A stretch of DNA of 64,000 nt from Phycisphaerales bacterium. Lineage in GTDB: Bacteria > Planctomycetota > Phycisphaerae > Phycisphaerales > UBA1924. Within the stretch, counting starts at the first letter, position 1. Every line of letters begins with the position of its first letter. This document shows, one piece after another, positions 37,226 to 45,177 of this stretch. The position numbers and the translations under genes are program-made. Location of the stretch: positions 143,220 to 207,219 of the forward strand of contig JADLFW010000040.1 of assembly GCA_020849615.1 (NCBI GenBank), in the 5' to 3' direction. A model generated the notes under the pieces. It was not told the origin of the DNA, ran no database searches, and worked only from the letters and a program-made list of their open reading frames with translations.

Positions 37226-38842
37226 TCAGAAGTCGACGTAGGCCCGGAGACCCTGGACACCGCCCTCGCGGCCGAAGCCCGATTCCTTGTAGCCGCCGAA
37301 GGGGCTGGCGGGGTCGAACTTGTTGTAGGTGTTGCACCACACCACACCGGCCTTGAGGGCGCGCGCGATCTCGAAGATCTTGGAGCCCTTGTCGGTCCAG
37401 ATGCCCGCCGCAAGACCGTACGGCGTGTTGTTGGCCCTGGAAACGGCTTCTTCGGGCGTGCGGAAGCTCAGGATGCTGAGCACCGGGCCGAAGATCTCCT
37501 CGCGGGCGATGATGTGCGAAGGCTGCACACCCGTGAAGAAGCACGGGCGGCACCAGAAGCCCTTTTTGGGCAGACCCGCACCGGTCAGGGAGCTTCCGAC
37601 GCCATCTGCGCCCGGATCGGCACGGAGTGCCGATGGATCCGGAACGTGCAGGCGGGCGCCTTCCTGCTCGCCGGCCCGGAGGTAGTGGTTGATGCGGTCG
37701 AGCTGGGCCCGGCTGTTGACCGCGCCGACATCGGTGTTCTTGTCGAGGGGGTCGCCGACACGGAGTGTGGCGAGGCGGATTTCCAGCTTGCGGATGGCCC
37801 GGTCGAGGATGGATTCCTGGATGAACAGCCGCGAGCCCGCGCAGCAGACCTCACCCTGGTTGAAGTAGATGCCGCTGATGATCCCTTCGATGGCCTGGTC
37901 GAGGCTGGCATCCTCGAAGATGATGTGCGGGGATTTGCCGCCGAGTTCGAGCGTGAGCCGCTTGGACGAGCCGGCGGTGGCCCGCGCGATCTTCTTGCCG
38001 ACCTCGGTCGAGCCGGTGAAGGCGATCTTGTTGATGCGGGGGTGGTTGACCAGCGCTGCGCCCGTGCGGCCATCGCCGGTGACGATGTTCACGACGCCGG
38101 GCGGGAGGTCGATCTCCTCGAAGATCTCGGCCAGCCGCAGGGCCGTGAGCGGGGTGGTCTCGGCGGGCTTGAGGATGCAGGTGTTGCCGCAGGCCAGCGC
38201 GGGGGCCAGCTTCCACGCGGCCATCAGCAGCGGGAAGTTCCAGGGGATGATCTGCCCGCAGACGCCGATGGGACGGGGCGATGCGCCCGGGAAGGCGTAC
38301 TCGAGCTTGTCGGCCCAGCCGGCGTGGTAGAAGAAGTGGGCGGCGACGAGCGGGACATCGACATCCCGCGATTCCTTGATGGGCTTGCCGGAGTCCATCG
38401 TCTCGAGGATGGCGAGCTCGCGGGCCCGTTCCTGGATGCGGCGGGCGATGCGGAAGATGTACTTGGCCCGCTCGGTCGGGCGGAGGGCCTGCCACTTCGG
38501 GAGGGCCGCCTCGGCAGCGCGGGCCGCGGCATCCACATCGGCCTCGCTGCCCTGGGCGACCTCGGCGAGGACCGACTCGTTCGCGGGATTGATCGTGGGG
38601 AAGTACGTTTCCGCCTTCCCTTTCGTGCCTTCGTGCCTCTGTGCCTTGCCGCCATCTTTGGGCTCCACCCACCTGCCGTTGATGAAGTGCCCGTAGCGGG
38701 GCTGGATCGCGACCTTGGTGGATTCGGGCGCGGGGGCGTAGGCGGGCTCCGCGGCGAACGCGCGGGCCGCGTCCGCCCCGGCCCGGGCGGCGGCGTCGAG
38801 GGTCGCGATCTGCCCATTGGCACGATGGCCGTTGTCGCTCAT
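37226..38842 (-). CDS. Aldehyde dehydrogenase (full-length)
   Basis: This 538-residue NAD-dependent aldehyde dehydrogenase has the cofactor and active-site motifs: IPWNFPLLMAAWKLAPALACGN, FTGSTEVGKKIA, LTLELGGKSPHIIFEDA near residue 300 (catalytic Glu), and NQGEVCCAGSRLF near 330 (catalytic Cys). EIFGPVLSILSF and PYGLAAGIWT follow near the C-terminus. The start ATG 38842 is well defined. The N-terminus is about 45 residues longer than typical, and GGKAQRHEGTKGKAE (about residues 62-76), just after FINGRWVEPK, comes from a tandem octamer repeat. Together with the short ALDH and deoC it may oxidise acetaldehyde from deoxyribose breakdown, which is an inference from gene content. Confidence 0.95.
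   Translation of the reverse strand: MSDNGHRANGQIATLDAAARAGADAARAFAAEPAYAPAPESTKVAIQPRYGHFINGRWVEPKDGGKAQRHEGTKGKAETYFPTINPANESVLAEVAQGSEADVDAAARAAEAALPKWQALRPTERAKYIFRIARRIQERARELAILETMDSGKPIKESRDVDVPLVAAHFFYHAGWADKLEYAFPGASPRPIGVCGQIIPWNFPLLMAAWKLAPALACGNTCILKPAETTPLTALRLAEIFEEIDLPPGVVNIVTGDGRTGAALVNHPRINKIAFTGSTEVGKKIARATAGSSKRLTLELGGKSPHIIFEDASLDQAIEGIISGIYFNQGEVCCAGSRLFIQESILDRAIRKLEIRLATLRVGDPLDKNTDVGAVNSRAQLDRINHYLRAGEQEGARLHVPDPSALRADPGADGVGSSLTGAGLPKKGFWCRPCFFTGVQPSHIIAREEIFGPVLSILSFRTPEEAVSRANNTPYGLAAGIWTDKGSKIFEIARALKAGVVWCNTYNKFDPASPFGGYKESGFGREGGVQGLRAYVDF
38625..38648. repeat. Tandem octamer repeat GTGCCTNY, three copies, inside the ALDH gene
   Basis: GTGCCTTC, GTGCCTCT and GTGCCTTG follow without gaps. 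It is the same repeat as at 31471-31502, in the same orientation relative to the gene, and encodes AQRHEGTK. Confidence 0.85.
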
Positions 38843-38900
38843 GGCGTGAATGGTACGGGCCCGCGCCTCCTGAGGCGCATCGGGGCGCGTATCGTGTGGC

Positions 38901-40589
38901 TTGGAAACGCCGAGCCAAGAGCCGGGCCCGCCCGGGGACGGCGGGCGGCCCGCCCCGGACGAAGGTGGGCGGCCCGAGCCCGTCCCCGGCGAGGACGGCC
39001 CCACCAGCGAGGGAGAGGCGGAGCAGGCCGCGAGCATCGCGGCGCTCTCGGAAGCGCGCCGGGCGAATCGCGGCGAGCACTTTCTGCGCGCGGCGTTTGT
39101 CGGCCTGGCGGCGGGGGGCTTGGCGGTGCTTTTCCGCTACGCGCTTACGGCCGTGGAAGATTTCCGGCAGATTCTGCTGGCGAAGCTGCACCACCATCCC
39201 GCCTGGGGCTGGGTCGTACTGCCGCTCATCGGCCTGGTCGTAGGGTGCTTCGTCGGCTGGTCGACGCGGCGCTTCGCGCCGGAGGCGGGCGGGAGCGGCA
39301 TCCCGCACCTCAAGGGGGTGCTCCTGCACGTCCGCACGCTGCACTGGAAGCGGCTTATCCCGGTGAAGTTCATCAACGGCGTGCTGGGGATCGGCGCCGG
39401 GTTGTCGGCTGGGCGCGAAGGCCCGACGGTTCAGATGGGCGCCGCCATCGCGCAGGCGGTGGGGCAGGTGCTGCGGGTTCGCCCCCGTGAAATGCCGCAG
39501 CTGCTCTCCTGCGGCGCCGGGGCCGGGCTGGCGGCCGCGTTCAACGCGCCGCTCGCCGGGTTCATCTTCGTGCTCGAGGAGCTGCAGCGCGAGCTTTCCC
39601 CGCTCACGTACGGCGGTGCGCTCATCGCATCGGTCGCTGCCGCGGCCGTGACTCGCGCGTTCAGCGGGCAGCTCCCCAGCTTCGAGGTTAAGAACTTTCC
39701 CGCGCTCCCGCTGGAGGCCCTGCCCCTGCTGGTCGTGCTGGGCGTCGCCACGGGGCTGCTGGGCGTGGCGTTCAACCGCGCGCTGCTCACCGGGATGCGC
39801 CGGGTCCATGCGCTCAAGCGCATCCCGCCCTGGCTGTACACGGGCCTGGTGATCGCACTGCTGGGCCTGGTTGCCTGGTGGATGCCGGAGGCCGTCGGCG
39901 GCGGGCACCCCGTTGCCTCGAGGCTGCTGGCGAACCCGGGCCAGTTCGCCGCCGTCTTCCTTATCGAGCTGATGGCCGCGAAGTTTCTGCTCACCGTGCT
40001 GAGCTACACAACCGGGGCGCCGGGCGGCGTCTTTGCGCCGATGCTCCTGATGGGCGCGATCCTGGGGCTGCTGTTCGGCGAGACGTTGGCGGTCATCTGG
40101 CCCGTGCTCTCGGGGTACGCCGCCGCCTTCGCGGTGCTGGGGATGGCGGGCTTCTTTGCTTCTTCTGTTCGTGCCCCGCTGACGGGGATCGTGCTCATCC
40201 TCGAGATGACGGGCAACTACGAGCAGCTCTTTGCGCTGGCGGTGGTGTGCCTGGTGGCGTACCTGATCGCGGAGCGGCTGCGCGACCGGCCGCTGTACGA
40301 ATCGCTCCTCGAATACGACCTCTCCCGCGAGAACGGCGAGGCGCACGGCGTCGACGGGGTGCGGCAGGTAACAATGGGGATACACCGCGGCAGCGAACTG
40401 GATGGAAAGCTGGTGCGCGAGTCGAAGCTGCCCGCTGGGTGCCTGATCGTGGGCGTCGAGCGCAACGGGCGGGAGCTGCTGCCATCGGCGGCGCTCGAGC
40501 TCCGGGCCGGGGACCACATCACGGTGCTGGTGCCGGGCGAGCGCCCCGGCGCGGCCATGCAGGTCGTGGACCTCTGCCGAGTCAGGTAG
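38901..40589 (+). CDS. ClC-family chloride/proton antiporter with C-terminal RCK_C domain
   Basis: This 562-residue protein has the three ClC anion-path motifs: GGSGIPHLKG near residue 131, SAGREGPTVQMG near 172 with the gating Glu, and GAPGGVFAPMLLMGAILG near 375. LEELQRELSPLTYGG near 215 supplies a Glu at the internal proton site position, so exchange rather than channel activity is expected. About ten membrane helices follow a 50-residue disordered N-terminus. Residues about 487-562 form a TrkA-C (RCK_C) ligand-binding domain (GSELDGKLVRESKLPAGCLIVGVERNG, RAGDHITVLVPG), unlike the CBS pairs of eukaryotic ClCs. The start TTG 38901 is tentative. It is divergent from the ALDH gene. Confidence 0.93.
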   Translation: METPSQEPGPPGDGGRPAPDEGGRPEPVPGEDGPTSEGEAEQAASIAALSEARRANRGEHFLRAAFVGLAAGGLAVLFRYALTAVEDFRQILLAKLHHHPAWGWVVLPLIGLVVGCFVGWSTRRFAPEAGGSGIPHLKGVLLHVRTLHWKRLIPVKFINGVLGIGAGLSAGREGPTVQMGAAIAQAVGQVLRVRPREMPQLLSCGAGAGLAAAFNAPLAGFIFVLEELQRELSPLTYGGALIASVAAAAVTRAFSGQLPSFEVKNFPALPLEALPLLVVLGVATGLLGVAFNRALLTGMRRVHALKRIPPWLYTGLVIALLGLVAWWMPEAVGGGHPVASRLLANPGQFAAVFLIELMAAKFLLTVLSYTTGAPGGVFAPMLLMGAILGLLFGETLAVIWPVLSGYAAAFAVLGMAGFFASSVRAPLTGIVLILEMTGNYEQLFALAVVCLVAYLIAERLRDRPLYESLLEYDLSRENGEAHGVDGVRQVTMGIHRGSELDGKLVRESKLPAGCLIVGVERNGRELLPSAALELRAGDHITVLVPGERPGAAMQVVDLCRVR

Positions 40590-41229
40590 GGCTTTCCGGG
40601 ATCGCGCGGGCCGGGAGCGACCTCCCGCACTCCGTGCAGACGGGGGACGCGCCGAAGGGGTAGCGGCAGTGGGGGCACAGGCCCGCGCGGCGGCGGCGCC
40701 ACCTGCGGACGGGCCGGATGATCAGCAGGGGCACGGTGATCGGCAGCCCGTAGAGCAGCGTGTTGATGGTGAAGGCCTTGGGTTCGGGGCGCGTGGGGAG
40801 ATAGGCGGGCTTCCAGTTGGCGAGAGGGAGCAGGAATCCGGGCATGGGGATGCCGTCGAGCAGTTCTGTCGTCGTCGGGTCGTCGCTGTCGGAGGTGATC
40901 GCGATGGCCCGGAGCGCTGCGCGGGGCCAGCCGCAGTGCCAGACTTCGACGGTATGTTCACGCATACCTGCAAAGTTAATGCCGGTGGACTCGCTGAACC
41001 CGCGCGTGGTGTGCAAGGCCCAGCCGGTGCCGTAGGTCTGCTCGAAGCTCGACGGCTTGTCGGGCCAGGTCGCGGGCACGGTGATGGGCCAGCGGTACGC
41101 GGTGCCACCGCGGGTCCACGGCGCGGAACCGGGGAAGGGTTTCCGCAGCAAACACCCCCAGGCAACCAGCACATTGACCACCGCGCCGAAGAGCAGCGAC
41201 ACCGCGAGGATGAGCGCGAGTCGCTTCAT
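40582..41229 (-). CDS. Membrane zinc-ribbon protein, array member 4
   Basis: This 215-residue protein has an N-terminal membrane helix (ALILAVSLLFGAVVNVLVAWG), an extracytoplasmic region of about 120 residues, a second helix (INTLLYGLPITVPLLII), then a basic stretch and a short zinc ribbon: RAGLCPHCRYPFGASPVCTECG (Cx2C-x9-Cx2C). The positive-inside rule puts the ribbon in the cytoplasm. Its ATG overlaps the stop of the preceding paralogue (ATGA at 41226-41229). No enzymatic motif is visible; a sensor or adaptor role is speculation. The gene is convergent with the ClC gene, and the two overlap by 8 bases at their 3' ends. Confidence 0.75.
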   Translation of the reverse strand: MKRLALILAVSLLFGAVVNVLVAWGCLLRKPFPGSAPWTRGGTAYRWPITVPATWPDKPSSFEQTYGTGWALHTTRGFSESTGINFAGMREHTVEVWHCGWPRAALRAIAITSDSDDPTTTELLDGIPMPGFLLPLANWKPAYLPTRPEPKAFTINTLLYGLPITVPLLIIRPVRRWRRRRAGLCPHCRYPFGASPVCTECGRSLPARAIPESPT

Positions 41230-41921
41230 GCGGTGTGCCTCCGCGGCGGTACGGCCCGCCCGCATTCGGTGCAGATGGGAGAAGCGCCGATCGGGTACTT
41301 GCAGGCGGGGCAGAGGCCCGCGCGGAGGCGGACCGCGGCGCGGGAGCGGGAAACGACGGTGATCCCTGCAAGCAGCAGGAGGGCGTAGAGCAGGGTGTTG
41401 ATGGCGAAGCCGGGCCAGACGGGCCGATAGGGCAGCGCCACGGCGGCCGGGCCGAGCCCAAGCGGGTCCATGCCCCGTCGCTCGTGCTGACCCGGCACTC
41501 GCACCGCACCGGACCACTTAGATTTGCCCTCGATCGTCTCGGCAGTCAGGTAGTACACATCGTCCAGCATCGCGTCGCCCGTCAGCGAGCGTGCGGGCCA
41601 GCCGCACGTGTACGTGACCAAGCCGTGGTTCCGGCCCAATGTATGAGAAATGCCGGTGCGGTAGCGAACGAAGATCGCCCGGACCGATTTCCCCGGTGCG
41701 CTGACGGACCTGCGCTCATAAGAAACGCGGTCCACGCGCTGGTACGGATGCCGCCATTCCCGCGGCAACCGGTCGATCTCGGCCTGCGTCGGTTCTGACC
41801 TGGCGATGCTGAGGATGTGTCCCGGCAAGGGCACCAGGAGCACGCAAGCCCAGCCGACCGCAACATTGAACACCATCCCGATCAGGAGCAGCCCGACGGC
41901 GTAGAAGATCAGTCGCCTCAT
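41226..41921 (-). CDS. Membrane zinc-ribbon protein, array member 3
   Basis: This 231-residue paralogue starts at ATG 41921 and has the same layout: helix 1 (IFYAVGLLLIGMVFNVAVGWACVLL), an external region including SYERRSVSAPGKSVRAIFVRYR and HTLGRNHGLVTYTCGWPARSL, helix 2 (FAINTLLYALLLLAGITVVS) and the ribbon RAGLCPACKYPIGASPICTECG. The CGWP motif in the external part also occurs in array member 4 (HCGWPRAAL), and an RYGWPLRV variant in member 1, showing the external domains are homologous too. Its stop overlaps the next start and its start overlaps the previous stop. Confidence 0.75.
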   Translation of the reverse strand: MRRLIFYAVGLLLIGMVFNVAVGWACVLLVPLPGHILSIARSEPTQAEIDRLPREWRHPYQRVDRVSYERRSVSAPGKSVRAIFVRYRTGISHTLGRNHGLVTYTCGWPARSLTGDAMLDDVYYLTAETIEGKSKWSGAVRVPGQHERRGMDPLGLGPAAVALPYRPVWPGFAINTLLYALLLLAGITVVSRSRAAVRLRAGLCPACKYPIGASPICTECGRAVPPRRHTA

Positions 41922-42577
41922 AAGGCGGGCTTCCGCTGCGGCAACTCTGCACCGCATTCCGTGCAGACGGGAGAAGCGCCGATCGGATACTTGCAGCGCG
42001 GGCACAGGCCCGCGCGGAGGCGGAGGAAGCGGCGAAGGTCACCGAAACTCAAGGCAAAGTAGGACAATCCCGCGTAAAGAAGTGTGTTCAGGGCAAATGG
42101 GATAGGAATGGGAACGACTGGGAGCATGGTCTCCTGTGTAGGGGCGAGACGCAAAAGCCAACCCGGGACTCGTACTCCCTCGACGATCCCGTAAAGCAGA
42201 GTGTCGGCATTCGGGGGGCAGTACGTTCCCGACCACCACGAGCGAGACTCCAACTTCACGGATCGGAGCGGGAAACCAGCTTGCTGCACAATAATGGAGA
42301 CTCTCTCGCTTGCCATGCCGGGGGTAAAAGAAGGGACTTCGGCCGTCGCAATGAGCCAGCGACGGCCAACACGTGTCGAATCAAGGTGATAAGTGGCGTC
42401 TGCAGGCCATGTAGATGGCACAGATGCAGGCCAAGGCGCCATTGTGCTCTGAGTGCCAGTTCGGATGCCCCCGGCCGCAGGAGCGTGCACGGTAAGTACG
42501 AGTGTCCATGCAAGCGCGATGTTCACTGCCGCCCCGAAGAGCACCGACACCGCGAGGATGAGGGCAATGCGCTTCAT
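41918..42577 (-). CDS. Membrane zinc-ribbon protein, array member 2
   Basis: This 219-residue paralogue starts at ATG 42577. Helix 1 (IALILAVSVLFGAAVNIALAWTLVL) is nearly the same as in array member 4. The external region includes STRVGRRWLIATAEVPSFTPG and QQAGFPLRSVKLESRS, in which the GWP position reads GFP. Helix 2 (ALNTLLYAGLSYFALSF) and the ribbon RAGLCPRCKYPIGASPVCTECG follow. G+C content of this gene is somewhat lower than that of its neighbours. Coupled by 4-base overlaps on both sides. Confidence 0.75.
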   Translation of the reverse strand: MKRIALILAVSVLFGAAVNIALAWTLVLTVHAPAAGGIRTGTQSTMAPWPASVPSTWPADATYHLDSTRVGRRWLIATAEVPSFTPGMASERVSIIVQQAGFPLRSVKLESRSWWSGTYCPPNADTLLYGIVEGVRVPGWLLRLAPTQETMLPVVPIPIPFALNTLLYAGLSYFALSFGDLRRFLRLRAGLCPRCKYPIGASPVCTECGAELPQRKPAL

Positions 42578-43167
42578 GCGGTGAGGTTCCGCGGCGGGAG
42601 CTGAGCGCCGCACTCGGTGCAGACGGGAGAAGCGCTGATCGGGTACTTGCAGCCCGGGCACAGGCCCGCGCGGAGGCGGAGTTGCGTGCGCTGCCTCTCA
42701 AACAATTCAATGAGTACGACCGTAAGAAGTGGAATGGCGAGCGCCATGATGGCGAAGTTGGGCCAAAGTGGTCTCAGAGGCAAAACGTACCAGCCGGGGT
42801 CCACGCCCGGCGGGCAGCCCGGCACGACCCAGGCATGATGGAGCTGTCCCGGCCCGTGCGAATTGGCGACTGATTCGCAGGCCATCACTCGCAGAGGCCA
42901 CCCATACCGAAATTCTTGGACTTCGACGCTGGCGGGGTTGCCCAACACATAGCGACGCCACGTGTGCGTGATCGACAGTCGGCTGTTGGCCCATTCTGGC
43001 GGCGCGTCAGCTTCTTCGACGACGATCGGCCACGCACGTGGGAATTGATCAATCAGAACGCGGGCGTGTGTGTCGGAGCGATGAACGGCCCAACAGACCC
43101 ACGCGTTGGTGATCGTCGCGACGACTCCAATGACAGCGAGCGTTAGCAGCCGAACAGGGCGCGACAT
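42574..43167 (-). CDS. Membrane zinc-ribbon protein, array member 1
   Basis: This 197-residue protein is the first of the four and starts at ATG 43167, directly after the TAA of deoC (TAAATG), so the array is translationally coupled to deoC. It has helix 1 (LLTLAVIGVVATITNAWVCWAV), an external region (PEWANSRLSITHTWRRYVLG, EFRYGWPLRVMACES), helix 2 (FAIMALAIPLLTVVLIELF) and the ribbon RAGLCPGCKYPISASPVCTECG. It is the shortest and most diverged of the set. Confidence 0.75.
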   Translation of the reverse strand: MSRPVRLLTLAVIGVVATITNAWVCWAVHRSDTHARVLIDQFPRAWPIVVEEADAPPEWANSRLSITHTWRRYVLGNPASVEVQEFRYGWPLRVMACESVANSHGPGQLHHAWVVPGCPPGVDPGWYVLPLRPLWPNFAIMALAIPLLTVVLIELFERQRTQLRLRAGLCPGCKYPISASPVCTECGAQLPPRNLTA

Positions 43168-44181
43168 TTACGCCTCCGCGAAGTCGTACCCCGCCATGTA
43201 CATCCCGGTCTTCAGCCGGGCCAGCTGGCGCAGGATGTCGTTGGTCAGCGTCGAGGCCCCGAAGCGGAAGTGGTCGGGCGTCAGCCAGGGGCAGCCGCCG
43301 GCGTGGTCATACCCCGGCACGTTCAGCGGGCCCAGCGTCTCCTTCACCATGATCAGGTAGTGCAGGGCCTGCTTGGCGGTGCGGATGCCGCCCGCGGGCT
43401 TCATGCCCACGACCCGCCCGGATTCGAAGTACCAGTCGCGGATGGCCTCGAGCATCACCAGCGTGACGGGCATGGTCGCGGCGGGTGTGACCTTGCCGGT
43501 GCTGGTCTTGATGAAGTCGTGGGGAAGGCACTGGGGACTGGGCATCGGGGACTGGGGGGAAGAGAACTCGAGGTCAACCTCGTGCATGGCGCGGATGGCG
43601 AGGTCGGAAGCGCGGCGGATGTTGTCGAGGGTTTCGAGTTCGCCGGTCTCGAGGATGACCTTGAGGGCGGCGGAGGAGCCATCGGCCCGTCGGCAGGCGC
43701 GCTTGGTCTCGCGGATTTCCTCGGCGACTTCTTCGTACCGCCCCGCGAGGAACGCGCCGCGGTTGATGACCATGTCGATCTCATCGGCGCCATCGCGGAC
43801 GGCGGCCCGGACATCGTCGAGGCGGACATCCAGCGGGTACTGGCCCGATGGGAAGCCGGTGGCGACCGAGGCGATCTTCACATCGGTTCCCGCGAGCTCC
43901 TCATCGCAGACCTTGACCATGCTGGGGTAGACGCAGACGGCGGCGACGGAGGGGAGGCGCTGGCCCAGCACTTCCTCATCGCGCTCCCACGGGCGGATGG
44001 CCTTGCGGCAGAGGCTGCGGACCTTCTCGGGGGAGTCCTTGCCCTCGAGGGTGGTGAGGTCGAGCATCGAGAGCGCGAGGGTCAGCCCGGCGAGCTTGGT
44101 CGAGGTCTTGATGGATCGCTTCGTGAACGAGGCGGCCCGTTCCTGGGCCATGACCGCATCGACGGTGGGGGAGGCGAACAT
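43168..44181 (-). CDS. deoC: Deoxyribose-phosphate aldolase
   Basis: This 337-residue class I aldolase splits 2-deoxyribose-5-phosphate into acetaldehyde and glyceraldehyde-3-phosphate. The Schiff-base lysine is in DFIKTSTGKV near residue 225, and GMKPAGGIRT near 257 holds the proton-relay lysine. KIASVATGFPSG and ADEIDMVINRGAFLAG are further family motifs. Compared with typical long DeoC enzymes there is an insertion just before the catalytic DFIKTSTGK: FSSPQSPMPSPQCLPH, encoded by a short DNA repeat (about 43530-43560). The start ATG 44181 is defined. The gene heads an operon with four membrane zinc-ribbon genes. Confidence 0.95.
   Translation of the reverse strand: MFASPTVDAVMAQERAASFTKRSIKTSTKLAGLTLALSMLDLTTLEGKDSPEKVRSLCRKAIRPWERDEEVLGQRLPSVAAVCVYPSMVKVCDEELAGTDVKIASVATGFPSGQYPLDVRLDDVRAAVRDGADEIDMVINRGAFLAGRYEEVAEEIRETKRACRRADGSSAALKVILETGELETLDNIRRASDLAIRAMHEVDLEFSSPQSPMPSPQCLPHDFIKTSTGKVTPAATMPVTLVMLEAIRDWYFESGRVVGMKPAGGIRTAKQALHYLIMVKETLGPLNVPGYDHAGGCPWLTPDHFRFGASTLTNDILRQLARLKTGMYMAGYDFAEA
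43530..43560. repeat. Short imperfect ACTGGGG repeat inside deoC
   Basis: ACTGGGG, ACTGGGC, then ATCGGGG and ACTGGGG units make a degenerate array. On the coding strand it reads as CCCAGTCCCC-like units giving SPQSPMPSPQ just before the active-site lysine segment. Confidence 0.75.
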
Positions 44182-44199
44182 GGGGGGATTGTAAGGGGG

Positions 44200-44223
44200 A
44201 GAGGCACGAAGGCACAGAGGCAC
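44200..44223. repeat. Tandem octamer repeat, three copies, intergenic
   Basis: AGAGGCAC, GAAGGCAC and AGAGGCAC lie between the deoC start and the end of the alpha/beta hydrolase gene. They are the reverse complement of the GTGCCTYY repeat seen in the two aldehyde dehydrogenase genes. Confidence 0.85.
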
Positions 44224-44232
44224 GAAGGGGGA

Positions 44233-45174
44233 TCAGCGGCCTGATATCGTCAGGTTCGTCAGGAATTCACGAACCACCTCCCCGCACCGGGCCGCGAGGG
44301 GCTCCTCCACCCACAGGTCGTTATGACCGCCATCGGCGAGGATGGCGAGTGAGCCCGCGGGCGCTGCTTCCGCGATGGCCCGGCCATCCTCGACCGGGCA
44401 GATCTGGTCCCACTCGCCGTGAATGACCAGCAGCGGGCACTTCAGCCGCCGGGCGTGCGCAGCCCGGTCGAACCCGCGCCAGCGCGGGCCGACTCCGAAC
44501 AGGAAGCCGAGCACGAAGAACGTGATCGGCAGATTCAGCCGGTACGGCAGCCCGCGCACGTGCATCACCCGCCGGGCCGGCGTCCCGGGCACCCGGTAGG
44601 GCGCCTCGGCGATCACCGCGGCGATGCGGCGTGACAGATCATCGCGGGCCGCCGCGGCGATCGACACACCCCCGCCCAGCGACCACCCGAACAGGATGAC
44701 CGATGAGGCCCCCAGGTGCTCGATCAGCGCGGCAAGGTCATCCACCTCGCGCGTGCCGAGGCGGCAGATCCCGGTTGCATCGCCGTGCCCGCGCATGTCC
44801 CACGCGATGATGCGTGAAGCGACGGGCAGCACCGGGCCGAGCCTCTGCAGCGCGCCCAGGCGGCCATCGGCCCAGCCGTGGGTCATGATGACCACGGGCC
44901 CGGCGGGGTTGTCGCCGGGGATGTCCCACACGGGAAGCGTCGCGCCGCCGGTCGTGAAGGTCCAGGATTCGAACACGCGCGGCGAGGGCAGCTCGGATGG
45001 ATCGCCGGGCCGGGCCCGGGCCACCGCGCTGGCGTAGGTCCTCCGGGGCGGGTGCGTCAGGGCCCAGCCCGCGTAGACCGCGGCGATGAGCACGGCGAGC
45101 ACGAGGCCAACAGCCAGGAGCTGGACCAGCCCGGGCCAGGCGAAGGTGTGCTCAATCTGGGCGAGTGTCGGCAA
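44233..45174 (-). CDS. Membrane-anchored alpha/beta hydrolase
   Basis: This 313-residue hydrolase has an N-terminal membrane helix (LLAVGLVLAVLIAAVYAGWAL), then the fold: VVIMTHGWADGRLG (oxyanion region), DMRGHGDATG, the nucleophile elbow LFGWSLGGGVSI with Ser about residue 170, HGEWDQICPVEDG with the likely Asp, and GGHNDLWVEEP with the His. The catalytic triad is complete. The start is TTG 45174, three bases after the rseP-like stop, which suggests coupling; the substrate is unknown. Confidence 0.88.
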   Translation of the reverse strand: MPTLAQIEHTFAWPGLVQLLAVGLVLAVLIAAVYAGWALTHPPRRTYASAVARARPGDPSELPSPRVFESWTFTTGGATLPVWDIPGDNPAGPVVIMTHGWADGRLGALQRLGPVLPVASRIIAWDMRGHGDATGICRLGTREVDDLAALIEHLGASSVILFGWSLGGGVSIAAAARDDLSRRIAAVIAEAPYRVPGTPARRVMHVRGLPYRLNLPITFFVLGFLFGVGPRWRGFDRAAHARRLKCPLLVIHGEWDQICPVEDGRAIAEAAPAGSLAILADGGHNDLWVEEPLAARCGEVVREFLTNLTISGR

Positions 45175-45177
45175 CGC

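Noticed and set aside
31471..44223. Short repeats read as a CRISPR array
   Set aside because: Units are 8 bases long and directly adjacent with no spacers, and no cas genes are nearby.
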